A DNA stretch of 64,000 nucleotides from Nostoc sp. NIES-3756. Lineage in GTDB: Bacteria > Cyanobacteriota > Cyanobacteriia > Cyanobacteriales > Nostocaceae. The DNA lies in assembly GCF_001548375.1 (NCBI RefSeq), contig NZ_AP017295.1:2824501-2888500 (forward strand), read 5' to 3'. Positions within the stretch are counted from its first letter, which is position 1, and each line of letters begins with the position of its first letter. The notes beneath the pieces are model-generated. The model was not told the DNA's origin and did no database searches. It saw only the letters and a list, made by a program, of their open reading frames with translations. The translations under genes were made by a program, and so were the position numbers. Shown one piece after another: positions 28,313-39,500 of this stretch.

Positions 28313-29584
28313 ATGACAACAGTTGAGTTTTTAACTTCACTCAAAAGTTCAGGCATCAAAATCTGGATTGAAGATAGCCAGCTACGCTATCGCGCTCCTA
28401 AGGGAGTAATTACATCAGATTTAAAACAGGAATTAATGGAGCGAAAAACAGAAATAATTACATTTCTTGAACAAGTAAAAACTGATGTCATTCCTCAAGA
28501 AGAATGTGAAAATCCTAGTCAAATTGAACTCTGGCCCTCACTAGCTGAATTCTTCGTATACGACGAGTTTTTATATTACGTTTTAACCAACGATCGCCGC
28601 AGAAATGACAGCTACAAAATAGCTATTAATAAGTTGGTCAAAGATAAAGTTGTCGTCGATATAGGAACAGGCAAATATGCAATTTTAGCTAGATTTTGTG
28701 CAGAAGCCAATGCCCGAAAAGTCTATGCAATTGAAATCAGCGAAAAATTTTACAATTCAGCCAAAGCTTGCATCAACAAACTTGGTTTATCGGATAAGAT
28801 AACGTTAATTTTAGGAGATGCAACCAAAGTTAATTTACCTGAATTGGCAGACGTTTGTGTTTCTGAAATCGTTGGCTCCATTGGAGGAGTTGAAGGCGCG
28901 GCAGTAATTTTAAATAACGCCAGAAGACTTTTAAAAGAAGATGGAGTAATGATTCCAGCAAGAAGCGTTAATAAAATTGCAGCTGTTTCCTTACCTGATG
29001 AATTTTTACAAAATCCAAGGTTTACAGAAATTCCAGCTTATTATACCCGTAAAATATTTGAGCAAGTTGGATACCCCTTTGACTTAAGGCTATGTCTGAG
29101 ACATTTTTCTAAATCCAGCATTATCTCTACTAGCTCGATTTTTGAAGACCTAAATTTTTCAGGTATCGTCGAACCAGAGTATAGCCACGAAGGCAATCTC
29201 ACTATTTTAAAAGATGGGAGATTGGATGGCTTTGTAGTCTGGCTAAATCTACACACAATGGAGGGAGAGGTTATCGATGTACTAGAGCATGAATATTGCT
29301 GGCTACCTGTATATTTTCCAGTCTTTTATCCGGGGATTAAAGTTTCTGAAGGAGATAGAATTGAAGTCATTTGTAGTGGCTTTATTTGCGATAACAAATT
29401 AAACCCAGATTATAAAATAGAAGGTTCATTAATTATAAAAACAGGAGAAAAAATAAATTTTGAATACTATTCTTATCATTACAAAAGATTATTTAAACAA
29501 ACACAATTTTATCAATCTGTTTTTTCTCAATCTGACCTCTATTCTCATATAAACAATCCTATTGCAACAGCAATAACTTATTAA
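28313..29584 (+). CDS. TubC-docked PRMT-like methyltransferase
   Basis: 423 aa from the ATG at 28313 (GAGGGG about 10 bases upstream, 1 base after the NRPS stop); an in-frame ATG at 28292 would overlap the NRPS. Residues 1-55 form a TubC-type NRPS docking domain (SGIKIWIEDSQLRYRAPKGV), nearly the same as the start of the next NRPS. Residues about 80-400 form a class I SAM methyltransferase: VVDIGTG at 114-120, AIEIS, and a PRMT-like acidic loop with Glu185 and Glu194 (VSEIVGSIGGVEG). No NRPS catalytic domain is present. It would be recruited to the Thr module and methylate the starter's phenol, the Thr or the new amide; which one is not readable. Confidence 0.8.
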   Translation: MTTVEFLTSLKSSGIKIWIEDSQLRYRAPKGVITSDLKQELMERKTEIITFLEQVKTDVIPQEECENPSQIELWPSLAEFFVYDEFLYYVLTNDRRRNDSYKIAINKLVKDKVVVDIGTGKYAILARFCAEANARKVYAIEISEKFYNSAKACINKLGLSDKITLILGDATKVNLPELADVCVSEIVGSIGGVEGAAVILNNARRLLKEDGVMIPARSVNKIAAVSLPDEFLQNPRFTEIPAYYTRKIFEQVGYPFDLRLCLRHFSKSSIISTSSIFEDLNFSGIVEPEYSHEGNLTILKDGRLDGFVVWLNLHTMEGEVIDVLEHEYCWLPVYFPVFYPGIKVSEGDRIEVICSGFICDNKLNPDYKIEGSLIIKTGEKINFEYYSYHYKRLFKQTQFYQSVFSQSDLYSHINNPIATAITY

Positions 29585-29625
29585 TATCTACACCGCAAAC
29601 ATTTATTTTGATATAGCAAAAATAT

Positions 29626-32600
29626 ATGAATATTAATACCAATAAGGTAACAGTATTTGAATTTATATCTTTACTAAACAGCTTGGATGTAAAAGTTTGG
29701 GTTGAAAACAACCAGCTGCGCTTTCGCGCTCCTAAGGGAGTAATTACCCCAGCTATTAAGCAAGAGTTAACGGAGCGAAAACAAGAAATACTTAGTTGCC
29801 TTCAAGAAGCAAGAACTGAGAATAAATTAGCTTTTGAACCTATTTTACCTGTTGACCGAAATAGTCATTTACATTTATCTTTTAGCCAACAAAGATTGTG
29901 GTTTCTCCATCAGTTAGAGCCAGACAGTCCCTTCTACAACGTTCCTATGGCTTTGCGCCTAGTAGGAAATCTCAATCAATCTGCCCTAGAACAAAGCTTA
30001 CAAGAAATTATTCATCGCCACGAAGCATTACGCACTAACTTCATTACCGTTAATGAACAACCAACTCAAATTATTAGGGAACAGGGTTGGGGGAACAGGG
30101 AACAGGAAATATTATCAGTTGTTGATTTACAGCATTTATCCGTAACTGAACAAGAAATAACTGCCCGACAATTAACGAAACAACATTATATTCAGCCCTT
30201 TGACTTAGCTGGTGAATTATTAGTCAGAGCAACATTAGTAGTGCTATCTCAGGCAGAACACATATTTTTAATCTGTATGCACCACATTGTCTCTGATGGT
30301 TGGTCAATGGGTGTGTTTATCTCGGAACTAGCAACACTATATAATGCTTATTCTCAAGGTCATCTGTCACCTTTAGCACCACTGCCAATTCAGTATGTAG
30401 ATTTCGCCTTATGGCAAAGAAAGTGGTTGGTAGAAGATGTATTGCAAAGCCAATTAAGTTATTGGGAACAGCAACTAAAAGATGCACCAGCTTTATTGTC
30501 CCTACCTACAGACCGACCAAGACCGGCTGTGCAAACCTACAACGGCACACATCAAGAGTTTGCACTGTCTGGTGAATTAACTAATAAGTTGACAAAACTG
30601 AGCCAAGAACAAGGTGTAACTTTGTTCATGACCCTGTTAGCAGCATTCGATACTTTACTTTATCGCTATACAGGTACAGAAGACATTTTAGTGGGTTCGC
30701 CCATTGCAAACCGCGATCGCTCCGAGATAGAGGGGTTAATTGGCTTTTTTGTCAATACCTTAGTCATGCGTACCGACTTAGCAGGCAATCCTAGTTTTAG
30801 TGAATTGCTGGGTCGCGTCCGGTTCATGGCAATGGAGGCATACACTCATCAAGACTTACCATTTGAAATGTTGGTGGAAGCATTGCAACCAGAACGCAAT
30901 CTCAGTTATACACCACTGTTTCAGGTAATGTTTGTCCTCCAGAATGCACCCACATCTGAATTAGAACTGACTGGGCTGACTGTAAGTAGATTGCCAATAA
31001 GAGGCACAACTTCTAGGTTTGATTTAACTTTATCGATGGAATACACCCCTACTGGATTAGCAGGGTGGTGGGAATATAATACTGACTTGTTTGATGCCAG
31101 CACAATTGAACGAATGACAAATCATTTTGTCACCTTGCTGGAAGGTATTATTGCTAACCCAGAACAACGAATTTCTCAATTGCCCCTGTTAACAACAGTT
31201 GAGCAACAGCAGTTATTAATAGATTGGAACGATACTTTTGTTGATTATCCTCTGCATAAGTGCATCCATCAGTTATTTGAGGAGCAAGTGGAACTGACAC
31301 CTGATACAGTAGCGGTGGAGTTTGGCAATCAACAACTAACTTATTCCCAATTAAACTACCGCGCTAACCAGTTAGCACACTACTTGCAGTCTGTGGGTGT
31401 AAAACCAGATACCTTGGTTGGTCTGTGTGTCGAGCGTTCTTTAGAGATGGTCATCGGACTACTGGGGATTCTCAAAGCGGGTGCAGCGTATGTACCACTT
31501 GACCCAGAATATCCTAGCGATCGCTTGAGTTTTATTTTAGAAGATACTCAAGTTAAAGTTTTACTGACTCAACAGCGACTTATAGACAGGCTACCGTCAA
31601 ATCAAGCAAGAGTTATCTGTTTAGATACCGAAGCCGAAGTAATCTCTCAGTGCAGCACAGACAACATAATTTCTGGCGTACAACCCAATAACTTAGTTTA
31701 TATAATTTACACTTCTGGCTCTACAGGCAAACCAAAGGGTATAGCCATGAGTCAGCTTGCCCTGTGCAATCATATCTTGTGGCATCGGGACAACCTCAAA
31801 ATTACTCGTGCAAAAACCCTGCAATTTGCTTCGGTTAGCTTTGATGTCTCCTTCCAAGAAATCTTCACTACTTGGTGTTCTGGCGGTACATTGTTCCTCA
31901 TCACAGAAGAATTACGCCGTGATGCTTTAGCATTGTTAGGTTTTCTGCAAGAGAAACAAATTCAGAGAATGTTTCTTCCTGTTGTTGGCTTACAGCAACT
32001 AGCAGAAGTCGCATTAGGCAATGACATAGTTAATACTGGTTTGCAGGAAATTATTACTTCTGGAGAACAGTTGCAAATTACCCCTGCAATTTCTGGATGG
32101 TTGAGCAAACTAACTGATATTACTTTGCATAATCAGTATGGGCCTTCAGAAAGCCATTTAGCCACCAGTTATACCCTACCTGATGCAATAGACACTTGGC
32201 CGCTACTTCCTTCCATTGGGCGACCCATTTCTAACACGCAAATTTACATCCTCGATAAATATTTACAGCCTGTACCTGTGGGTGTGCCAGGAGAAGTATA
32301 TATTGCAGGTGCGCTTTTAGCCCAAGGCTACTTTAACAGACCTGAGTTAACACAAGAGAAATTTATTCCTAATCCGTTTGTGAAGGCAGAAGGCAGGAGG
32401 CAGAAGGCAGGAGGCAGAAGGCAGGAGGCAGAAGGCAGGAGGCAGGAGGTAGGAGGAGAAATCTTCACTCAGCACGGGCTGAACGCCCCGCTACCGCTAA
32501 CAGCAGTTTTATATAAAACCGGAGATTTGGCGCGTTATTTACCTGACGGGAAACTTGAATCTTTAGGACGTATTGATAATCAAGTTAAAATTAGGGGTTT

Positions 32601-35600
32601 CCGCATTGAGTTGGGCGAAGTTGAAGCGGTACTAGGCCAACTAAGCGATGTACAAGCGTCTTGTGCAGTTGTTCGTGAGGATACACCAGGCGATAAACGC
32701 TTAGTCGCTTATATTGTGCCGCAACCAGAGCAGACAGTTGTAGTAAGCGAAGTACGTAACTTCCTCAAGGAAAAGTTACCAGAGTATATGGTTCCAAGTG
32801 CAATAGTAATTTTGGATGCTCTACCGCTTTCTGCTAACAGGAAACTAGACCGTCGCGCGTTACCTGCACCTGATTTACACAATCAATTATCAGATCAGTA
32901 TGTCGCCCCACGTAAACCGATTGAGGAAATTGTGTCAGTAATTTGGGCGCAAGTGCTGAAAGTTGAGCGAGTTGGTATTCATGATAATTTCTTTGAACTT
33001 GGCGGACATTCTCTACTAGCAACGCAATTAGTTTCCCGCGTGCGTAGCAGCTTGAATGTAGAATTACCATTGCGGAGCTTATTTGCTGCACCAACGGTTG
33101 CTGAATTATCTCAACATATTCAACAGTTGCAGCAACAGGATCTAACAACATCAGCCATCTTACTAAGAACAAGGAATGCAGAGTTACCACTGTCTTATGC
33201 TCAACAGCGTTTGTGGTTTTTAGACAAGTTAAATCCCAATAGTCCCTTCTACAACTTACTTGTAGCTTTGCGTCTAGATGGCACTCTCAATCGAACTGCG
33301 CTACAACAAAGCTTACAAGAAATTATTTATCGCCACGAAGCGTTACGCACCAACTTCATTACAGTTGATGGAGAACCAGTTCAAGTTATTAGGGAACAGC
33401 CCTTCGACTTTGCTCAGGGCAAGGGAGCAGCCCTTCGACTTACCTCGACTTCTCTGCGAGACGCTACGCGAACGCTCGGTACAAGTCGCTCGGAGCAAGG
33501 GAGCGCAGCCGAAGTGGGGTACGGAATATTATCAATTGTTGACTTGCAGCATTTATCCATAACCGAAAAAGAAATTGCTTTGCAGCAATTAGCGCAACAA
33601 CAAGCGCACCAACCCTTTAATCTGGCAGATGAATCATTAATCAGGACAACATTAGTAGTGTTGTCCCAGACAGAACAGGCATTGTTAGTGTTTATACATC
33701 ACATTGTCTTTGATGGCTGGTCAATGGGTGTGTTTGTCCAAGAATTAATGGCACTCTACAATGCTTATTCTCAAGGTCGGATGTCACCTTTAACACCACT
33801 ACCGATTCAGTATGCAGATTTCGCAATTTGGCAAAGACAGTGGTTGCAAGGAGATGTATTACAAAGCCAACTAAGTTACTGGAAACAGCAACTAAAAGAT
33901 GCACCAGCCCTGTTATCACTACCTACAGACCGACCAAGACCACCTGTGCAAACTTTCGCTGGCGCATATCAGAAGTTTCCACTTTCAGCCCAATTAACTG
34001 ATAGGTTGACGAAACTGAGCCAGGAGCAAGGTTGTACTCTCTTTATGACGCTGTTGGCAGCTTATGATACTCTGCTTTACCGCTACACAGGACAATCAGA
34101 TATTTTGGTGGGTACACCGATCGCAAACCGCGATCGCTCAGAAATAGAAGGATTAATTGGCTTTTTTGTCAATACCTTAGTTATGCGCTCTAACTTAGCA
34201 GGTAATCCCAGTTTTAGCGAATTACTAACCCGTGTTCGAGAAGTCGCTTTGGGAGCATACACTCATCAGAATTTGCCTTTTGAAATGTTGGTGGAAGCAT
34301 TACAACCAGAACGGAATCTCAGTCATACGACACTGTTTCAGGTGGTGTTCAACCTTCAGAATTCACCCGTACAAGAATTAGAGCTTGCTGGATTAACTGT
34401 AAGTTCATTGCCAGTAGAAAGCACAACTACAAAGGTTGATTTGGCTTTATCGATGGAAAACACTACCCAAGGATTGGTGGGTGTGTGGGAGTACAATACT
34501 GACTTGTTTGATGAGCGCACAATTGAACGAATGACTGGTCATTTTGTCACATTGCTGGAATCAATTGTCACCAATCCTCACGAGCGAATTTCCCAATTAC
34601 CCATGCTGACAGCAGTTGAGCAGCAGCAATTATTGGTTGATTGGAATAATACATGGGTGGATTATCCTGAAGATAAGTGTATCCATCAATTGTTTGAGGA
34701 ACAGGTTCGGCGCACACCGGATGCAGTGGCGGTGGTGTTGGAAAATCAACAACTTACTTATCAGCAGTTAAATTGCCGCGCTAATGGGTTGGCTCATTAC
34801 TTGCGCTCATTGGGTGTAAAACCAGATACGTTGGTGGGTATTTGTGTAGAACGCTCAATAGAAATGGTGGTGGGACTACTAGGTATTCTTAAAGCTGGTG
34901 GTGCATATCTGCCACTAGACCCAGATTATCCACCTGAGCGTTTGAGCTTCATGTTAGAAGATGCTCAAGTTTCAGTGCTACTGACTCAACAAAAACTGAT
35001 TGAAAAGCTTCCCCAGCATCAAGCAAAACTGATTTGTTTAGATGAAGTCTGGTCACAAATTGCCCAAAATCATCAAACTAACATAAACAGTGGAGTTAGA
35101 GCCTTTCATCTGGCTAATGTGATTTACACTTCTGGCTCAACAGGTAGACCAAAAGGTGTGATGGTTGAGCATAAAGGACTATGCAACTTAGCTCAAGCGC
35201 AAATTCAAACGTTTGGCTTAACTTCAGATAGTCGCGTTCTCCAGTTTGCCTCCTTCAGTTTTGACGCTTCAATTTGGGAAGTCGTCATGGCTTTTGGCTC
35301 AGGTGGAACGCTGTATCTGGGAACAAAAGACTCGCTATTGCCAGGGAAGCCATTAATTGAGCGATTACACGATTATTCGATTACGCATATCACGCTACCA
35401 CCATCGGCGTTAGCAGTTATGCCTGTTGAAGAACTGCCGGCACTAAAAACAATGATTGTCGCTGGCGAGGCTTGTCCTGCTGAATTAATCAAGCAATGGT
35501 CTATTGGCAGAAACTTCTTCAACGCCTACGGGCCAACGGAAGCTACTGTGTGTGCCACGATCGCCAAATGCACCCCTGAAGATGAGAAAATATCGATTGG

Positions 35601-36519
35601 TAAGGCGATCGCTAATACTCAAGTTTACATCTTAGACAAAAATCTACAACCAGTACCCGTAGGCGTTCCAGGAGAGTTACACATCGGTGGAGTCGGGTTA
35701 GCAAGAGGCTATCTTAACCGGACAGAACTAACTCAAGAAAAATTCATTCATAACCCATTTGGTACGGGTCGCCTCTACAAAACCGGAGATTTGGCACGTT
35801 ATTTACCAAATGGCAATATTGAATACCTGGGGCGAATTGACAATCAAGTAAAAATACGCGGCTTTCGGATTGAATTGGCAGAAATAGAAAGTCTATTGGG
35901 ACAACATAGTGATGTGCAGAACTGTTGTGTCATTGCTCATGAAAAAACACCAAGTAATAAGAGTTTAGTTGTCTACGTAGTACCACAAAAAGATGTAACA
36001 CTCACAACCGAAGAACTGCGTCAATTCCTGGCTAATCAATTGCCTGGGTATATGGTTCCAGCCGCTTTTGTCATACTAGAGTCCTTACCCTTAACACCTA
36101 ACGGTAAAGTAGACCGTCGCGCTCTGCCTAACCCAGATTTACATCAAGAATCATTAGATTATGTAATGCCAAATACAGAGATAGAAAGAATTATTGCTGA
36201 CATTTGGCAACAAGTATTAACTCTAGAAAAAGTAGGAATTTACAATAATTTCTTTGACCTAGGAGGTCATTCATTACTTCTAGTTAAAGTTAATCAGCAA
36301 TTGCAAGAAAAATTGGGCTTAGAACTATCAATAGTTGATATGTTTAACTACCCAACTATACATAGTCTCAGCCAATACTTAGGTATTAAATCTCAAAAAG
36401 AAGAAACAATTAAAGAAAACAATTATCGCACTCAAGCCCAGAGTGAAATTAAAGCTTTAAGAAAACATCAATTACAATCCAGACAACAATATCGCTCTCA
36501 GAAAAAAGGTGGAAGATGA
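29626..36519 (+). CDS. Bimodular NRPS: TubC-C-A(Pro-like)-PCP-C-A(Phe)-PCP
   Basis: 2297 aa. TubC docking 8-58; C1 about 75-520 (HHIVSDG); A1 about 540-1060; PCP1 about 1095-1165 (LGGHSL); C2 about 1180-1640; A2 about 1665-2150; PCP2 about 2180-2250; then a basic tail (QLQSRQQYRSQKKGGR). A1 residues read D, V, Q, M, I, S, Q, L, A: close to proline codes (DVQLIAHVVK), so Pro or 4-methylproline, which the downstream NosE/NosF genes would supply. A2 reads DAWTIAAVCK, the phenylalanine code. Low-complexity repeats are inserted in frame in A1 (32386-32455) and in both C-domain loops. Overlaps the PKS gene by 4 bases. Confidence 0.92.
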   Translation: MNINTNKVTVFEFISLLNSLDVKVWVENNQLRFRAPKGVITPAIKQELTERKQEILSCLQEARTENKLAFEPILPVDRNSHLHLSFSQQRLWFLHQLEPDSPFYNVPMALRLVGNLNQSALEQSLQEIIHRHEALRTNFITVNEQPTQIIREQGWGNREQEILSVVDLQHLSVTEQEITARQLTKQHYIQPFDLAGELLVRATLVVLSQAEHIFLICMHHIVSDGWSMGVFISELATLYNAYSQGHLSPLAPLPIQYVDFALWQRKWLVEDVLQSQLSYWEQQLKDAPALLSLPTDRPRPAVQTYNGTHQEFALSGELTNKLTKLSQEQGVTLFMTLLAAFDTLLYRYTGTEDILVGSPIANRDRSEIEGLIGFFVNTLVMRTDLAGNPSFSELLGRVRFMAMEAYTHQDLPFEMLVEALQPERNLSYTPLFQVMFVLQNAPTSELELTGLTVSRLPIRGTTSRFDLTLSMEYTPTGLAGWWEYNTDLFDASTIERMTNHFVTLLEGIIANPEQRISQLPLLTTVEQQQLLIDWNDTFVDYPLHKCIHQLFEEQVELTPDTVAVEFGNQQLTYSQLNYRANQLAHYLQSVGVKPDTLVGLCVERSLEMVIGLLGILKAGAAYVPLDPEYPSDRLSFILEDTQVKVLLTQQRLIDRLPSNQARVICLDTEAEVISQCSTDNIISGVQPNNLVYIIYTSGSTGKPKGIAMSQLALCNHILWHRDNLKITRAKTLQFASVSFDVSFQEIFTTWCSGGTLFLITEELRRDALALLGFLQEKQIQRMFLPVVGLQQLAEVALGNDIVNTGLQEIITSGEQLQITPAISGWLSKLTDITLHNQYGPSESHLATSYTLPDAIDTWPLLPSIGRPISNTQIYILDKYLQPVPVGVPGEVYIAGALLAQGYFNRPELTQEKFIPNPFVKAEGRRQKAGGRRQEAEGRRQEVGGEIFTQHGLNAPLPLTAVLYKTGDLARYLPDGKLESLGRIDNQVKIRGFRIELGEVEAVLGQLSDVQASCAVVREDTPGDKRLVAYIVPQPEQTVVVSEVRNFLKEKLPEYMVPSAIVILDALPLSANRKLDRRALPAPDLHNQLSDQYVAPRKPIEEIVSVIWAQVLKVERVGIHDNFFELGGHSLLATQLVSRVRSSLNVELPLRSLFAAPTVAELSQHIQQLQQQDLTTSAILLRTRNAELPLSYAQQRLWFLDKLNPNSPFYNLLVALRLDGTLNRTALQQSLQEIIYRHEALRTNFITVDGEPVQVIREQPFDFAQGKGAALRLTSTSLRDATRTLGTSRSEQGSAAEVGYGILSIVDLQHLSITEKEIALQQLAQQQAHQPFNLADESLIRTTLVVLSQTEQALLVFIHHIVFDGWSMGVFVQELMALYNAYSQGRMSPLTPLPIQYADFAIWQRQWLQGDVLQSQLSYWKQQLKDAPALLSLPTDRPRPPVQTFAGAYQKFPLSAQLTDRLTKLSQEQGCTLFMTLLAAYDTLLYRYTGQSDILVGTPIANRDRSEIEGLIGFFVNTLVMRSNLAGNPSFSELLTRVREVALGAYTHQNLPFEMLVEALQPERNLSHTTLFQVVFNLQNSPVQELELAGLTVSSLPVESTTTKVDLALSMENTTQGLVGVWEYNTDLFDERTIERMTGHFVTLLESIVTNPHERISQLPMLTAVEQQQLLVDWNNTWVDYPEDKCIHQLFEEQVRRTPDAVAVVLENQQLTYQQLNCRANGLAHYLRSLGVKPDTLVGICVERSIEMVVGLLGILKAGGAYLPLDPDYPPERLSFMLEDAQVSVLLTQQKLIEKLPQHQAKLICLDEVWSQIAQNHQTNINSGVRAFHLANVIYTSGSTGRPKGVMVEHKGLCNLAQAQIQTFGLTSDSRVLQFASFSFDASIWEVVMAFGSGGTLYLGTKDSLLPGKPLIERLHDYSITHITLPPSALAVMPVEELPALKTMIVAGEACPAELIKQWSIGRNFFNAYGPTEATVCATIAKCTPEDEKISIGKAIANTQVYILDKNLQPVPVGVPGELHIGGVGLARGYLNRTELTQEKFIHNPFGTGRLYKTGDLARYLPNGNIEYLGRIDNQVKIRGFRIELAEIESLLGQHSDVQNCCVIAHEKTPSNKSLVVYVVPQKDVTLTTEELRQFLANQLPGYMVPAAFVILESLPLTPNGKVDRRALPNPDLHQESLDYVMPNTEIERIIADIWQQVLTLEKVGIYNNFFDLGGHSLLLVKVNQQLQEKLGLELSIVDMFNYPTIHSLSQYLGIKSQKEETIKENNYRTQAQSEIKALRKHQLQSRQQYRSQKKGGR
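32386..32455 (+). repeat. Ten tandem GCAGAAG/GCAGGAG heptamers inside NRPS A domain
   Basis: Ten 7-bp units in frame encode KAEGRRQKAGGRRQEAEGRR-like residues between NPF and LYKTGDLARYLPDG of the Pro-like A domain. Other A domains in this cluster have only a few residues there. The domain remains open and keeps all core motifs. Confidence 0.95.
33397..33522 (+). repeat. Dispersed-repeat insertion in second C domain
   Basis: About 126 bases including GCGAGACGCTACGCGAACG, a common dispersed repeat of Nostoc-type genomes, interrupt the C-domain loop between VIREQ and ILSIVDLQ. The frame is kept, adding about 42 residues. Other C domains have 0-17 residues here. Confidence 0.85.
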
Positions 36520-39500
36520 CAAATTTAGTGCATGATAATCACGAATTTAATAATTCTGAAATAGCCATAATTGCTGTTGCTGGTAGATTTCCTGGCGCAA
36601 AAGATATTGAATCATTTTGGCAAAATATCCGAGACGGTGTAGAGTCCATCTCTTGGCTGACAGACGAAGAATTAATCAACTCTGGTGTTTCTGTTGATTT
36701 ACTAAATAATCCGAGTTATGTAAAAGCAAGCGGTGTTTTAGAAGATATTGAATTATTTGATGCAAATTTCTTTGCTTATAGTGCCAAAGAAGCTGAGTTA
36801 ATAGATCCACAACAACGCCTATTTTTAGAATTAGCTTGGGAAGCTGTCGAAAAAGCTGGTTATGACCCACAAACCTACAATGGTTTAATTGGGGTTTATA
36901 GTGGTGTGGGGATGAATAGGTATTTTCTCAACAACATCTTTTCTAATCATCAATCACTACCAACGTTTGACCCTGTACAACTAGGAATATCCAACGATAA
37001 AGATTTTTTACCGACAAGAGTTGCATATAAACTCGATTTGACTGGGCCCGCAGTTAATGTGCAAACAGCCTGTTCTACTTCTTTGGTTGCTGTTCATGTA
37101 GCCTGTCAAAGTCTTTTAAATGGTGAATGTGACATAGCTTTAGCTGGGGGTGTGACTCTGTGTATTCCTCAGAAAATAGGTTATTTGCATCAAGAGGGAA
37201 TGATTCTGTCTCCTGATGGACACTGCCGTACTTTTGATGCTAAGGCACAAGGAACGATCGCAGGTAGCGGTGCTGGTATTGTGGTACTAAAAAGATTACA
37301 GGATGCAATCAGCGATCGCGACTACATCCATGCCATCATTAAAGGTTCAGCCATCAATAACGATGGTGCAACAAAAGTCGGCTACACTGCGCCTAGTGTT
37401 AGCGGCCAAGCAGCAGTTATTGGTGAGGCTCAAGCTATAGCGGGTGTAGATGCTGAAACAATTTCCTATATTGAAGCTCATGGTACAGCCACACCTTTAG
37501 GAGATCCAATAGAAATTGCGGCTTTAACTCAAGCTTTTAATCAAACTACTGATAAAAAAGGTTTCTGTGCTATCGGTTCAGTCAAAACCAACTTCGGACA
37601 TTTGGATACAGCCGCAGGTGTGGCAGGTTTGATTAAGACGGTGTTAGCACTGCAACATAAAATGCTGCCTCCTAGCTTGCATTTCGAGACACCAAATCCC
37701 AAAATTGATTTTGCTAACAGTCCTTTTTATGTAAATATAACCCTAAAGGAATGGAAAACACATAACATTCCTCGTCGCGCTGGGGTTAGTTCCTTTGGGA
37801 TGGGGGGAACGAATGCTCATGTAATTTTAGAAGAAACAAATCAAGTCAAAAGTCAAAAGTCAAAATTCAAAAGTGACTATTTGTTGTGTCTGTCGGCTAA
37901 GACTGCGAGTGCGTTGGAGAAGGCGACAGTTAATTTAGCAACGCATTTAAAAGAGCATCCAGAACTTAATTTAGGCGATGTTACTTATACCCTTAACAGT
38001 GGTCGCCGAGGTTTTAATTATCGACGGATGTTAGTTTGTCGTGACTTAGACGATGCTGTCAATGGTCTGAGTGATTTAGCAGCCCAACAGGTTTTTACGA
38101 ACTATACAGAGATTACAGAACGGCCTGTTGTCTTTATGTTTCCTGGTCAAGGTTCTCAGTACGTTAATATGGCGCGGGAGATTTATGAGACTGAGGCGGT
38201 ATTTCAAGAACAAGTTGATTATTGTTCAGAATTTCTTAAACCCTTACTAGGGTTAGATTTACGTCATCTTCTTTATCCCAGTGACGAAAAGATTGAAGAA
38301 GCATCAAAGCAACTTCAACAAACTGCGATCGCTCAACCTGCTATTTTTGTAATTGAGTATGCCTTAGCTAAATTATGGCAGTCTTGGGGAGTAGAGCCAC
38401 AAGCTGCGATCGGTCATAGCATTGGCGAGTATGTAGCAGCAACTCTTGCAGAAGTTTTTTCTTTAGAAGATGCCTTATCTTTGGTAGCAGCACGGGGACA
38501 GCTGATGCAACAACTCCCCACAGGTGCAATGCTTTCGGTTCCCCTCTCCGCAGACAACATACAATCTCTATTAGGGTCAGAACTGTCTATTGCAGCAATT
38601 AATCAACCATCACAATGCGTAGTTTCCGGTTCAATAGCAGCAATAGATACACTACAAAATCAGCTTGCTGCTCAAGGAATTGAATCTCGTCGTCTGCATA
38701 CTTCCCATGCCTTCCATTCGCCGATGATGGAATCAATCTTAGAGGCATTTACAGAGCGAGTCAAAAAAGTTACTTTAAATCCGCCAAAACTGCCTTATAT
38801 TTCCAACTTAACTGGTAATTGGATTACAACTTCCCAAGCCACAAATTCTGACTACTACGCTCAACATCTACGTTCTACAGTGCTGTTTGCTTCTGGTGTC
38901 GAGAAGTTATTAGCAAAGCCAGAGCAAGTTTTACTAGAAGTAGGCGCAGGACATACATTAGCGACATTAGCTAAAAGACATCCAAATAAAGCAGTCGCGC
39001 AAACCGTCTTAACTTCAGTACGTCATCCTCAAGAAAAACAATCCGATATTCATGTTTTATTCAACACATTTGGTCAACTTTGGTTGGCTGGGGTCAAAGT
39101 AGATTGGTTTGGATTTTATAGCCAGGATGAGTACTATCATATTCCCTTACCAACTTATCCCTTTGAACACCAACGTTATTGGATAGACCCCCCACAAAAA
39201 ACAGCTTGGGCAAATTCGCAAATACCTACAACATCACAATTGTGGACACTGCTTACACAAGCCGGTCAAAAGCAAGCGAGTGTGAGAAATGCAGAACTCG
39301 ACGAGTTAACTTATCAAGATAATAAACAGTGGTTAGATGGTTTATGTACAGCTTACATTAACTCTGCATTCCAACAATTAGGGGCTTTTAGTAATTCTGA
39401 AAACAAGTATTCTTTAGATAATTTATTAGAGAAATATGATATTTCTCCCCGCTATGAGCAATTATTTTCTAGATGGTTACAAATATTAGTTGAACAAGAA

